64,000 nt of DNA from Phytoseiulus persimilis. Taxonomy: Eukaryota; Arthropoda; Arachnida; Mesostigmata; Phytoseiidae. Location of the stretch: the NCBI GenBank assembly GCA_037576195.1, contig CM075101.1, positions 46,872,001 through 46,936,000 on the forward strand. Reading direction: 5' to 3'. The position numbers and the translations under genes were made by a program. Positions 35,601 through 47,222 of this stretch are shown here, piece after piece. Position 1 is the stretch's first letter, and each line of letters starts with the position of its first letter. Under the pieces are notes generated by a model. The model saw nothing but the letters and a program-made list of their open reading frames with translations, searched no databases and was not told where the DNA came from.

Positions 35601-38465
35601 CTTAGCTCTTCCTATTTTGTTGTCTCGTATCTCCTCCTCGTATTCGTCGTCCCTATTCCTCTCTCTCCGCGTGCCGTCCTTCCTCTCGCGATCGCATCTT
35701 ATTCCTTGGCTCGCTCTCAGTTGCCAGCAAGCCGGCAGCACCCAACCGCCATGCATTCCAAATCAGCGACGAAGGCCGGGGAGCCCGTCCCCTCACTTCT
35801 CCCCCCAGCAAGTTGCAAATTGCGCATCTCTTTTCGCGTTCGTCGTTCTCGACTACCATTGCCACCGCCGCCGTCGCCGCCACCACAAGCGCCGTTGTCG
35901 ACGCAGTTTTCTCCATCCTCTTGTGCTAATTTGCCTCCTGCCATTCCTCGTTCGCTCCGTCCTTCCATGCGACCTATAATCCAGGAAGAGTTTCATTCGC
36001 TTCCCGCTCACGTGTTTGCCGACAGCGACAACAGCCAATGCGGACTTCCAAGCGCGGGCAGTTTCCACGTGATGTCTCGTCCTGTTTAGGAACCGGAAAG
36101 GTGGGAGCGGGGGTTTCTTCCGAACTGTGAGCAGAGGCTGGATCAACGCCTGGTCGGCGGAACGCAACCGAGAGAATGCCCCGGAGCCAATGTTTACCCA
36201 CACTGTGCCCACCGAAAAAATACCAGGACTATAGGGGAGCCGCACTACCCGAGGTCTTCATGTGCGGGTTAGGCATCTCATGCGGGATGACTCCTCATCC
36301 TTATCCCAAAGGAAGCCATGAGAAATTTCTGAACTGCCGCGGGTCGACATAAGAGAGCGAAGCAGCGGACGAGCTCAGAACTCTGAAATGCAGGCCGGAG
36401 AAGGAGGGTTGTTCCCCTAGACGTTGTCGGCAGGAGTAACGATGGATACAAACATTTGGAACGAAATTCCCAGACATTTCACGGACATTCCAGGACTCCG
36501 CTGGGAGCTTTCCAACGAAATGAGAACGAGAACTACGAGGCACTGAGGGACGACGAGAGGCGAAAAAAGGCTCAACGCTCAGAAGGAGACGCTCCACTTG
36601 AATGAGCAGGAGGAGGATCTTGGAAGAGAATAAAAACCCGGAGTCGAGAGAGCGAGTGCTGGTGCTGCTCGCGGCACGGAGAGTTCCACTTACGACGTGC
36701 AGCATGTAGGGAATGAATGTGAGCTCACGATTGTCGAGGTGGCACCATCCGCACCAGGCAGGCAGGTTCCCTGCATCTTTTCTTCTAGGGTGAACGGAGG
36801 AACCCGGGCTCACTGCCAGTGATCCGCCCCGAGAAGAGCACGATAAGCGACGGAAAAACAGTTACGAACCGAATGGACATTCAATAATTTCTAGCTCGGT
36901 GCCTTGACCTTCGGTCGTAAATCGCGGTCCGGGTGCGATCGGTCGCCGCCGCAGGCAAAGAAACGAATGACCATCGTCCGGCATTCCGCTCAAGATATGC
37001 AGTTATATATGTGCGTTTCTGTGGCGATCGAATCGATTATGATTTCGCTTTGTGCGGCCGTGGAGACCGCTCGCGGAATGGGTTAGGCGCGAACGCCGAG
37101 GCTAAGCGAACGAGCTCGGCTGGGCCTATCGGGCTGGATCCGGTTACAGCTGTGCTGCGTAATTTTGTATCAGACTATCTGGTTCGCCTCGTTCCGGTCG
37201 CATCGGACAAGGCGTTGCCTCGTTGATACGAAACTATGCACTCCTTGAAACGACCCGGGCAAGTAATTATTACATCCCGAGCACCCGAACGCGCGCTCAA
37301 CAGATCGCGCCCTGCTCAACGAATGGGTCCCGACTCTCCCGGTGCCGGTTGTGAGCCGACTCCCACCTCGGGAAGCTGCGAATCGCATTCGGGGACACTG
37401 TGGGAGGCCGATAAAGTGACACGAACCGAAACCCTCTGATGAGATTCTGAGCAAATCGCAACATCTGTCTCTGATGACGAGCCTCGGGCGACGGACACCA
37501 TTCGACATATATTGTTTTTAATGCGCGGCCTCAACGCTCTGTTGCGAGACGCTGCGGAATCGGATTCGCACCAGCCTGGGCTAGCCGCTCGACCCCGAGG
37601 AGCAACTCGAGCGGCAACACGAGGAGCGAGCGATTCAAGAAAGCGAGCGCTACCCAACGGCCGATCCGAAGAGCGACCCGAGGCGCTTGATGAGGCCACC
37701 GTAATCAATGCTGTGCTGAATTGAAAACGAAATTGCAATTCCGCGCAATGCGCCGCTGTAATTAGAAGCAATTATCTCCCGAACGCTCCGAAAATTCTGA
37801 GGAGGGTAGGACCGAGGCGTTCAGGACCCCCGGCGGAGCTGGGCGAACGAACAATCTCCTCCGGCGCCTTGAGGACACGGCAGCGGATTCAGATCCAATC
37901 CAAGAATACGTGCGAGACGGCCTACTGCATCCGAGGACGGAGAGCTCCTCCGTTTTCCTCCGGCGCGGCTCCGCAGCGAGGCTCACGTCTTGTCCGTAAA
38001 ATTGAACCGGTCATCGGTGTGCGGCTGCGCGGGGGATCGGGGGTCGACTTCCGTCAGGAGCCGTTGAACTCTATTCCAGACATGACGCTATCGCGCCGAT
38101 CGGCCCCGTACCGAAGAAATTCCACTCTTATTAAACTCACGGAGGTTCAACGTCCTCCGGGCGCACCTCTGTTGAACTCGTGGACGAGGGGGGGGGGGGG
38201 GGTCCATTCCCCTGAGAATATGAAATCATCTCCAGCGCCGAATAACTCACCGTCTTGTCTCCAAGGTTGTTGACCATGCAGTGGAGGTACGCGGTCTGAC
38301 CCAGCTGAGTTGTGACGTTCCTAGCCGTCGTGTTGTCGAACGATGGGAAGACTTTGGTCTGCGGCGGCCAATAGTCGCCCGATTCCAACGGATCGTCCAC
38401 GTCCCGGTGTATGTTGCCGATGGATTTCCGATGCCGCGCGGATAGCGATCGGCGCGATCCTCGCC
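20502..38465 (-). CDS. dpr-family cell-surface protein with two Ig domains (3' part of gene)
   Basis: Coding exons read in order on the minus strand are 38465-38251, 27348-27141, 25789-25493 and 20638-20502. Intron phases are 0, 1 and 1, all GT-AG. The product segment of about 284 residues contains Ig domain 1 (first Cys in TAYLHC, then WIRR, ADDRF and DAGVYEC), Ig domain 2 (INLTC, FWYHN, DSGNYTC) and a C-terminal hydrophobic anchor. This order and these motifs are typical of Defective proboscis extension response (Dpr) proteins. Those sit on neuronal surfaces and bind DIP partners through Ig domain 1 in synaptic specificity. N-glycosylation sites are visible in both Ig domains. The signal peptide exon is missing from my reading and should lie above 38465. 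Which dpr paralogue this is cannot be settled. Confidence 0.93.
20639..25492 (-). other. dpr intron before the last coding exon (4.85 kb)
   Basis: Phase 1. It contains G13 (22438-22450) and C12 (24363-24374) tracts, a mixed CAA/CGA/CTA microsatellite near 23761-23789, and a region (about 22610-23230) rich in CGGACGG, GGTCGGTC and related words. A 120-codon minus-strand frame at 21299-21661 is rich in acidic and basic residues but has no recognised domain; an alternative dpr exon is possible but unsupported. Confidence 0.75.
23761..23789. repeat. CAA/CGA/CTA microsatellite
   Basis: Four CAA, three CGA and two CTA triplets in a row, in the dpr intron before the last coding exon. A stepwise mixture like this suggests decay from one triplet type. 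Confidence 0.8.
25493..25789 (-). CDS. dpr exon: complete Ig domain 2
   Basis: The split codon gives Val, then AKARIEGGPEMFIRTGSAIN, LTCTISESAEAP and FVFWYHNEKMINY, the linking strands, RLYIRRALVIDSGNYTCGP and VSISVHVVAG. Cysteines in LTC and YTC form the expected disulfide, and the Trp in FWYHN is the core Trp. PEMF-RTGS-INLTC and the YHNEKMINY text are hallmarks of Dpr Ig domain 2. Donor is CG|GTAAGT, phase 1. Confidence 0.96.
25790..27140 (-). other. dpr intron between Ig domain exons (1.35 kb)
   Basis: Phase 1, with donor GTGAGTAG and acceptor TTTCTCAG. No recognised coding or repeat content apart from a GTT microsatellite (about 26708-26724). The long minus-strand frame that runs into the Ig 2 exon from 26033 is read-through of intron sequence. 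Confidence 0.85.
26708..26724. repeat. GTT microsatellite
   Basis: About five consecutive GTT/TGT triplets in the dpr intron between the Ig domain exons. Confidence 0.75.
27141..27348 (-). CDS. dpr exon: second half of Ig domain 1
   Basis: Acceptor GGTTGCAG, donor CTAG|GTGAGT, 69 codons plus one base. It begins VLWIRRKDGHVLTVG and carries TYTADDRF, the WALQIKYVQ strand, SDAGVYECQV and DPKISYFVNLTVL, all near-consensus for Dpr Ig domain 1. The residue before the core Trp is Leu (VLW), where many relatives have Ser (VSW). Confidence 0.95.
29204..29320. repeat. 30-bp tandem repeat array (left, forward)
   Basis: Two units, 29216-29245 and 29246-29275, differ at four positions. Both begin GCGAG and end CAGAGTGCC, and they are followed by a third, diverged unit. 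The core word is AGCCCGATTACC or AGCCCGAATACC. An inverted relative lies 1 kb away (30301-30370). Confidence 0.75.
30301..30370. repeat. Inverted partner of the 30-bp repeat array
   Basis: Contains GGTATTCGGGTTCCCGGTAA and TCGGGCTTGCGACAGTCGGG. Its reverse complement holds AGCCCGATTACCGG, CCCGAATACCG and GCGAGCTCG, the same words in the same spirit as 29204-29320. Together the two could be the ends of a foldback-type element of about 1.2 kb. Confidence 0.55.
38188..38202. repeat. Run of fifteen G
   Basis: Uninterrupted G15 on the plus strand, 49-63 nt inside the large dpr intron measured from the Ig 1 exon donor. In the transcript it is C15. Confidence 0.9.
38251..38465 (-). CDS. dpr exon: N-terminal linker and first half of Ig domain 1
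   Basis: Ends at ...GACAAGACG|GTGAGT (phase 0). It codes for DYWPPQTKVFPSFDNTTARN, then VTTQLGQTAYLHC and VNNLGDKT, the A-C strands of Ig domain 1. The 5' edge is uncertain: I placed it at 38465 after the nearest CAG (TTCCAG), because an in-frame TGA lies just upstream. The family-like sequence only begins near the DPLESGDYW text, so the true acceptor could differ. Possible N-glycosylation at NTT and NVT. Confidence 0.88.
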
Positions 38466-41400
38466 CTGGAATTCAAATACGAATTGTACAACACGTACGA
38501 TCAATGAAGTACCAGTGCCTTGATGCCATGGATGCAGATCTCCTGGGCCATGCGTGATCCCCATCGGGAACTTGAACATCCCTACTGCGGTCCGAATTTC
38601 ACCGAGATTTCACCGACAACACAGATTCGCTTCACCAGGAAAGGGGAGAATGAGGGAGACATTAATCATACTAACACGGACGTAACCCAACTGGTGATAA
38701 AGAAGGCTCCTCTTGTTAGCCTGATCCTGGCCCTTCCAAGCATCACGTCCTGCACCTCACCCTCATTCACGTCTTTTGATCCGCAGCGGTCGAGTCGAAC
38801 GCTCTCCCAGGGATTCAAGTCCCCGACCTCCGATTCAAAGACTTCCGAGCGCGTTCATCATGGACCAGTGCGGGTCACCAAACGGGTATGCGACTGTTAC
38901 TCGACCGTGGTTCGGCCGACCACGGGCAGAACGGGTCATTCTCACACGCGAGGAGATCGGAATCCACTCTACGATTCACGTCTGAAAACTTCCGCGGCCC
39001 GAGACACGTCGCAACTCCTTCCGGCAAGACTTGCTACTCTGACCTCCTCGCCCTGCAGCGTCGGATCCGTCCAGTCGGACGAATGGCGTGATTCAAACGA
39101 GCCTCTCGAGCGAAACTGTGACAGGAATGCCTCTTTCGAGTTCGCCCTATTGAGCCGATCGTATTGGAAGTCGGGACGATGTGAACGCGACCTTGTCGCG
39201 ACGATATTCTCCTTTAAGAAACTTTGTTGCGATATCATGTTGAGCCCGTCTGTCCCTGATTGTCACAACTGCCGCTTTTGTCCGGGCACGCTGAAAGCGA
39301 ACCTCGGCTCGAGATCGAAATAGAGGATCGCGTTTAGATCTTTGTCTGCGCGATCCGGAAGACCCTGGTAAAAAAAAAACTCTCGTTCGGAACCAGCTGC
39401 ACTCGAGAAGCACTTCGCATCATTTGCAACGTTTTCGGAGAACTCCGCTCGAGCGTAACGACCTAGGATCATAATGTCTCAGTCCCAAACACAGTTTCGC
39501 TTCGAGGAAATCCTAAGAGCTGTTCGAGACCAGGATAGCAGTTGTAGGAGGAGGGATGCTAGCCTTCGGAGACTTTTCTAGATCCACGGCAGGCTCGAGA
39601 TAGGCCGGACTGATTGGATTGTACATCAACATGGACGGTATTTTCAGAAAGTATGAGCAAGGTATATCTTCCGCAACCGACACGAGTCCGGGCGGATTCT
39701 CAGACTCGGTTCGATGACGGGAGTATTAGTCACGTTCTAATATATACTCGACAGGAGTCATTCGGACTGCTCGTCCTCTCAAGGTCGAGAGCAGGATACA
39801 CGTCCGAGCAAGTGGAGCCCAAAGAGTGAAAAAACGATGACCTAATTCGAGCTGAACTCGGTGAGCTGGGCGGAGGGGGGTCAACTTCTGAAAAATCCTG
39901 ATTTTCCCAATATTCGACGATCGCGGATTTGTTTATTTCCTGGCACTTAGGGCTGTGACAAATCTGCTCACGGAATCCGGGTTCGGAGTTGGGATTTGCA
40001 CTGGTTGCGTGTGAAGCGCACAGAAAGAGATACTCATGAATCCGGGGGCTTCAGTCGAAAGAATTGTTAGCAAGCCAGAATGAGTCGTCCGGAACCAGAC
40101 CAGATCTCTCAGAGATGAGCTCACCAAATTGTGACCTCATTCATTTGAAGTCTCAATCTCAACTAAAAATCGGTAGGTTCGTGTAGATGCATTACCAGAT
40201 ACATAACAGATACATTGAACCCTCTGGACTCAACAATTGGGATCTGGTTCATTCGCTAGCCGGAAACGATGAAGTTAGCTGGGTTTGTTCTGATGCGCCG
40301 TCATCCGTGTTCGCGCTTTCTGTGTCTGATACCACAACGGTGGTAGCAGCGAAACTTCAGGAAATAGCTAGATCGGGAGTCGTGCCTTTCAATTGTGGAG
40401 TCGAGTGCAGATCGGGAGGGGGATTTTAGCGAACGCTTCTACTGGTCAATGAATCAACGAGAATGTGCTGACTGCAGCAGCTGCCGATCGGTTTCGGACG
40501 CCCAGGAGCCCGAATCACGAGGTAGTGGAAACTCGTTCGCGACGGTCATTGGGCCATCGGTGATCACTGTTCAGGTTCCTGACAGAGTCTCACCAGGCTT
40601 GCAGATCATGATGAATATTGTATGGTTACTGACCATTCGTCATCATCGGCAGCGCGGAACAGAATATGGAAGCGATGCCACATTTGTGTGCGTAGTTTGT
40701 TGACGTGCTCCATTGCCCGTCTGTGTGCGTGCGGACGTAATAACTCGCGGATCTTTCCGCCTCCCTCGTCGCGTCTCTATCTTTTACTTTCGGTGTCTCT
40801 CCGGGATGTGACAGTGTCATCGTCGCATAAAAATCCTGTTTCTCCCTCCGTTGTCATGCGCAAAAATAAATGATACGTCGTTTAACAAATGACTAGGAGG
40901 AGAACGGGACGCTGGAAAACGTGGCCCACTCCGCTGCGCAGCTAGCGAGTCAGCTGGGCGACGGCTGACTCTCGCGACGCACGCGGGCCGAGTGAAGGGT
41001 GGGGAGCAGGACAACAGGGATGGTCCCAGACTGCTGGGACCTCAGAACAAAAGCTCCAGGCGGCCGCTAGATCAAGTTTTTTCCTCTTCCCTCTGGTGCC
41101 TTGTTCTCCCTCCCTTCTATGGATCCCATCCCTTCTGGTCCCGTTGTTCGCCCCACGCCCTTCCCCGCTTTTCGTCATTCTCGCAGGGGAGTCGACGGAC
41201 AGCGGAGGAAAAGGGTGTCAAAGCGAGGGAAAAGCATTCTTATGAGTTGATAATGACAGCGAAAAATTGTCAAACACCGCGCTGTATGATTGTGCTGATT
41301 CCAATTCACGCTCTCTCCACCCGTTCCCTGCTGCTGGCTCGAAATTTCGCTGCCGCGCGATATTCTCGCTGGCGACTGCTCCCGCACTTTGGCCGTTCCC

Positions 41401-44400
41401 CTCCAGTTCATCCAGCAAAGGGTGAACTCGGCTCGGTTAGGGAGGCTTTTAATTAACGGCCGAATACAATTCCTCGGACGCAGTCGAAGGTGAACCCTTT
41501 CGACGTATGGTTCAGCATTTCACGACTCTTAGGGAAGAAAAGTTTTTTTTTCGTTGTTTAAGCGCTCGCTCCGCCACCGAGGGAATTTCATCGGTTCAAC
41601 GGCTAATCGTCCACACGGAGCTTCCACGCCGATTCGTTCCAAACGTACAGTGATTTAGATTCGGGCTGAAGTCTCAAAGCTTCTCAGAGCGCCCGATGAG
41701 CTCCGAAGACCTTCGGAACATCAGGCCGAGATCGCAGAGCCAAACTCCTCGATCCCATCTTCCCGCTCGTCTCAAGCCAAGAACGCACTGTAACTCTCAA
41801 GCTTCAATAAATTTAAGGAGTGACAGCAGAGAATATCTCGTCCGGAACAGTGTCGGAAGTCTCGGATTAGAATTAATCTCGGGAGGAGTAGAGGAAGCCT
41901 CGGAGAGAAAAACTTGCGGACAGAGTGTTGTAGCGACGAAAGGCAAGAGTTTCGACCTTGGAGATGGACACGGCGACACTTCAAAGTCTGGCCGCCATTG
42001 TCCTGTCCGAGGCAGACTGAAGTCGAAAAAGAGAGGGGGGACTGGGTCGAGAGAGGGAGGGGTGGAGGCGTTACAGCGACAAGGAAAGCGACCACAGGGA
42101 GCCATTGATTCTGTACCGGAAACCGAGGAGGCTCACCACGGTCGGAGAAATCCGTTGACCTTACATCAGCCCTCCGGGTTCGCTCGAAAACCAAGGCGGA
42201 CGCGGAGAGAACCCCCCTCAACGACCGGTGTTGAGGAAATGCTTCAGGGTTTCCTCCAGGAGGAGCACCGAAAGGTTCTACCAGCTCATGGGCAGCGAAG
42301 AACAGATCGAGGTTCTCGAAAAAAGAAACAGCCAATCAGTCGTGAGGTGCTCAGGAGTTACGAGGATGACCGCAGGAGAAGTCGCAGAGCGATCACGCGA
42401 GGCCCGGGCCGAAAATCTCTTCGAGAAACCCGAGCGAAAGTCCTCAGAGGCACCATCGGGTCGAAGCACAGAAAATACAGATGAGCAGCGCGTCACGAAC
42501 GACACGCCATGCAGGAGTCGGTATGAGGAGGTATCGCTGCTTGGAGTCCGCTTGTCAAGAGCAGATTTGCCCCGAAAAAGCAATTCTTGTCTCTGTGGTC
42601 GTCACGGTCGTTGTTGTGCTCGCGCAGCTCGTCAGCGCCCGGTGAGGGAGTCTGACAAGGAGCCTTGCCATCGCTTCATAACAGGATGTTCGGGAGCTCA
42701 TCGTGGATTTCGGGTATTCAACATGATTCGCGACGCTCTTCATTGCGGGGCTGAGAGCCCGTGCTTTGACAAAAGCAGCCGATCCCGCGGCCGGTCGGGG
42801 TGCTTCGCACGGTCCGCGGGAACACAATGAACCTCAGTTCCTTCGCGAGCCGTCGGCCACGTCACTTGTATTGGGAGCACATTGCCGAGTGCAATTCCGC
42901 GAACGAATCGAATGGCGGTCGGGCGTTCTCTGATTCAACTACACTAGTCAAAGTGTGCTCATGCGAAAAGATTAGTCACATTTCGGACGGGATGTCGCCT
43001 CGTTCAGCGCAGCTCCGTGAGGGGCGGTTCGGTTTCCCCAACTCGAGGGCTCGATTTTGACGAGCCAGAATTTTCCCGGCCCGAGGTGAGTCGTCATTTA
43101 TCATGCGACTGTATCTCTAGGCGGATAACTCCATCCAGCCATGGATCATGATTGACACAGAACGGTCTGCCGTCGAACATTAAACGCCTCTCAATCGTTT
43201 AATATCCTGCAGCGCGCGGGTCAACCGAGGGACCGCTTCATGAACCAATATCAAGCAACCCCACCTCATCCCACCACGCACGCAGAGGGACTGAACAGCA
43301 GTGGACATAACACCTTCGTTCGGCTCACACCGTCCTGTGAAGCTAGAGGATATTGCAGCCTCCCAAGTGCTCTTTATTTGCTCGAATTATTTACACCTCA
43401 GACCGCGAAAGCTAAAACTGTGTTCGGCTGAAACTTTCCCGCTTCGAGCCTCGATGCGGGCTCCGAGAATCCCTCATCCGGGGCTTACGCGTCGATCTGT
43501 CATGAATGAAAAGCTGGAAGTAAACAAAAATTCAAACAAACAATAACCTGCCCCCTCCCCCATTTTTCCTTAACAGACCCACTCCCGGATACTTGGGGCG
43601 TTACTCTCTGCGCCCGCCTGGTTGGCGAAGTCACGATCAAGTCTCGTATGGAACGTTCTCGACTGAAACGGAAGTTCGTGTGTGATGTATTCAGACATCG
43701 ACTCGTTGGCGTCATAACCCTGGACTCATAATTATGGCGTTGGTCTTGGTAGCATACAGTGTTGGTGCTCTGGCGGGAGTGTTCGACTCGGTGCCGGTTT
43801 TTCCCGTCGCGTTTTCTTCCTCGTGGTCATTTATAGGGGCGTAGCCTCGTAATTACCAACTTCTTATGCGTGCATGGGTTTAAGGATAGCTCATGACTTC
43901 ACTACATAAGAGCTCGGTACCGAACGGTTTTCTCTGGATTGTCGAGGCATAGTCGCGCTCGAAGCCCATCCGAGTCCGGTGTCCAGCGTCGGGAGCCTAG
44001 TTCCACAGGTAAACCGCACCACTCTGGTTGGGGGTACGCAGGACGATGGGCGGCCCTGGTAACTCCGTGCTCTGCACGCATTCTCTCATCTGAGCAGGGC
44101 TGCTTATCGAAGAATCAATGATCGGGCCGATGGGGACGTCGGCAGCCGACAGGTTCCGGTCGAGGGGCGGGACGGCGATCGCCATGTTTAAGATGGCCGA
44201 GGGGGTGCGTGCGCATGGTGGAATGTGCGCATGGGTGTCGAGATATAATAGAGTAAGCTCCTGCTGATAATGGCGCCTCCTTGTTTTCCATCTCCGTGTT
44301 TCCGAGCTCTGAGAACACAGAGGCGGCAGCTCATCAAATTTGAAACAACACCACGCCTAGCATTCGCGCTCGCTGGCTCACTCCTCCGAAGACTGCTTCT

Positions 44401-44678
44401 GCTGCTTCGTCCGCCGACCCTGCAGACTCTCCCCAGCCTTATCAGCTTGGAACAGAGCAGGGGTATTGCCAGGGCCTCTTGTCTTGAACGCCATACTCGC
44501 CCTCTCGGGCAGTGGCTTCGCGCCGGCTGGTTCCCGACACAACAAACCCCCTCGGTCGGCAGGCCGCCTGCCCGCACTCGTTGCCCGGCGCGCTGTCTGT
44601 TGCCGCGCTCGGCCAGCGTACAAGCAGACATTGAAACCTTTATAAAGAGCAGCAACAGGCTATTAGGTGCAGATAGGG

Positions 44679-44689
44679 TGGCGCAGCGG
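44679..44689 (+). promoter_or_regulatory. tRNA-type A-box word, possible SINE head
   Basis: TGGCGCAGCGG within GGTGGCGCAGCGGTAGCGCC matches the internal polymerase III A-box pattern and the 5' part of a tRNA (D-arm). No B-box follows at the right distance and no cloverleaf forms, so it is not a tRNA gene. A diverged tRNA-derived SINE is possible. Confidence 0.2.
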
Positions 44690-46739
44690 TAGCGCCGAAT
44701 ATTCGCACGTCTATGGGGTTGTTGTTGGCAGGGGTGGCGACGGATGATGCTGGGGAATTCACCGCGTCCGGTCTGATCGCGTGATGGAGCCTTCACGCTC
44801 GAGATTCCGGCCTTATCGAGTGAAGTTCCGCCTGACGGCTCCGTCTGTGATCCTCAGAGGTGGTATATGATCAACGGCTTTGAAAGTTTCCTTCCCGCAA
44901 ACTCAGCGTCTGGAAACCTGGAACAAAATGGCCGCCGTCCAGAAAGCGCGCAGGCCCGAGCGAACAACTACTTGGGAAGAGAAAGAACATCGAGGGAGAG
45001 GACAGCGAGGACGGAGTAAGCGTTGAAAGGCCTGCCGAGTAGACCTATGCTCCAATGGTTTTAATTACCCACACGGTGCCTGGGCTTCCGCGTTTCTCTG
45101 TTCCGTTGGACGTTGCTGGGCCTTTGCAAAACTTGCGAAGCAAGAATTTTCCCCCCACCGATAGGCGTGCTGCTACAACCATCGTGCCATTATATGAACT
45201 GGAGCGGCAGGGCCAGCCAACTTAGCACTAAGCTCTCGGACCCTACCCGCAACGAGTTTTCTGAAATTGAAACGCAAGAGGAACAAAGCAAAGCCGGCGG
45301 AGGCTCCCTTCCGAAAAATGATGCCGGAGGTCTTGCTTCCTCAGACTCTCCTGCTGTCCAATGTTTCAGTGAGCAATCGATGCCCATCTGAAAGCTCCGC
45401 TTATTCTTCCCGGTGTTCGAACAATGACCTGCTCCGAAGTCAGTTCTTCTCCGGTTCCGCAAGAATTCAATTTGGATCCAGGGCGGCAAAAGCTCCGAAA
45501 TATTCTTCCGCCTTCACGCTCGTTCCCCTAGACTTCTCCAGACGCTGCTTCTCGGAGTTCGGCGAGTGGAAAGAAATTGGGTCGAACTTTGCCGCTTGTT
45601 GAATCTCAGAACGGTCATTTCGGTTCTTCTCAGTTCCCGCGGAAGACGTTTCTCCAGAATTGGATAAGAGACTGTCAGTCCAAACAAATCGGCTCGAATC
45701 AATCTTAACGCTGGCTCCGAAGTCGAGCGGACTCGCCGTGAGAGATTGTTCACGCAACGTGCGCAGTGAAAAAACAACCAAAAACGGATGCCTAGCTGAC
45801 CATCTCGCGTCGATGTCGGGGACCTCGTACCTGGGAGAGATTGTTTACATCTGAGCTTCAAGAACCGGGAGAGTTTCTTCTGCTCTCGAACGTTCCGCTT
45901 GCGATGCGATCGCTGAGTTTGATTTGAGGATTGCAGGCTCAAAAGCACCGCAGAGGGAAAAACAAGCGGGTAGACGGGAGCGGAACACAATTTCCGAAGG
46001 TCTCATTCTGTCGATCAGCGCGGGACCGGGGGGTAACTCGGACTTGAATCGAAAACCGATTCCAGAGGAATAATAGCCACGGCGACGCAAGAAAAAGGAC
46101 GAACTGTTGGCGGTGGAGGCTGTGGCTGTTGTCGAAGGGAACCAGCTCGGCCATATCCTGGAGAACGAGGTTCCACTTCGGGGGCGATGTATTCAGAGTC
46201 GGAATCGCGGGAGGAGCTTTTTTGTTCAATTCTTCGATGCACAGTGTTCTCGCTCCGTACTGGGGGGGAGCGCTCCACGGAATCTCGTGATGGGGTCGTG
46301 GAGCCTTGCGAGTCCGAGCTCTGACGCGTGGTTTTCAAAATGAATCCACTCGAGAGTGAATAATTGTGCCTTGACCAACATGCGAGTGAGGAATCGAGCG
46401 AGCGGATCTGATCCACGAGCTCCACCGGTTGGAAGGCACAGCGACCGTTGATCAGATTGAAGCCTTGCACATTTGTCACGCGGGATCGGTTGAAAGCCCG
46501 GGCCGTGGTGCGAATGCGAGGAATATGTTTCTGCAATGACACTATTCTGATGCCGTCTCGTCAGCCGATGTCGATCAATGCCGAGCACCGATGCTGATTT
46601 TCTGATGATCTCAACGAACGAACAAACAGCGAACACAAAGTAAGAAATGCGGCGGTTTCATCGAGTGCTCCAACTGCTGTCCGACTCGCCACCATTTCCG
46701 CCATTACCACGTCCTCGACCACCGGGACAGACGCCGCAC

Positions 46740-47222
46740 TCATCTACCGCAGCTGTTTTCTGTCGTATTCAGTGTGCTCACAGCATCATGTCGGGCAATA
46801 TCATCATGAATTCGCATCAGCCATCTACCGAATCGAGTTTCTGGCTCTGGACTCGACAAAATTCGCCGAGTTGAATTGAACTCCGATGCGGATCCGAACC
46901 GGCAGCTCTTCCGAGACTTGCAAGACCCTTGCGGCGGCGTTGCTGCGGAGGAATTTCGTGCGAAATAGCTTCTGGCGGGATTATCGGCTGTGAATCTTTC
47001 CCGAGGCCGACGCGTCCAGAAATGCGCAGCGTCACGCACTTGCACTGAACCCCCGGACCCCCTGAAGCCCTGTGCGGAGACGTCCACCGGAAGTGCAGGA
47101 GCGCGTCTCCGCATGTTGGCCCGGACCTGGTTGAAGAACGGAACATATTCTCCAAGAGCTCTCTGGAAATCCGGTATTCCTCCGCTTCGATCCGCGATGA
47201 CTTGCCAAGTCTGCAGATACAT
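46740..47222 (-). other. Unrecognised ORF with ATG start, 160 codons
   Basis: One of the few long frames in this half of the window that begins with ATG. The first 50 residues (starting MYLQTWQVIADRSG) look like a folded protein, with balanced hydrophobic and charged residues. The rest is basic and Ser/Arg-rich. A second minus-strand frame, 46542-46015, follows after about 200 nt and opens next to a possible acceptor (CATTGCAG). It has a Ser/Pro/Glu-rich text resembling a disordered tail. A two-exon gene is conceivable; no domain supports it. Confidence 0.15.

Larger units (their letters stand above)
27349..38250 (-). other. Large dpr intron (10.9 kb) splitting Ig domain 1
   Basis: Phase 0 intron. 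It starts next to a run of fifteen G (15 C in transcript sense, 38188-38202). It contains short repeats around 29200 and 30300, a C13 tract at 33753-33765, a GTT microsatellite near 26708 just beyond its 3' side, and many short open frames on both strands. No exon of another gene was recognised. Purine- or pyrimidine-rich parts such as 35400-35950 make long open frames (for example 35383-35979, plus) that look like composition effects. Confidence 0.75.

Noticed and set aside
38775-38830. GATTCAAGTCC near CCGCAGCGG, tRNA-like box pair
   Set aside because: Spacing and stems do not allow a cloverleaf.
41696-42830. Two long overlapping plus-strand frames (262 and 200 codons)
   Set aside because: They overlap in different frames, are very rich in Arg, Ser and Glu, carry no recognised domain, and long minus-strand frames cover the same bases. 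This fits low stop-codon density rather than a gene.
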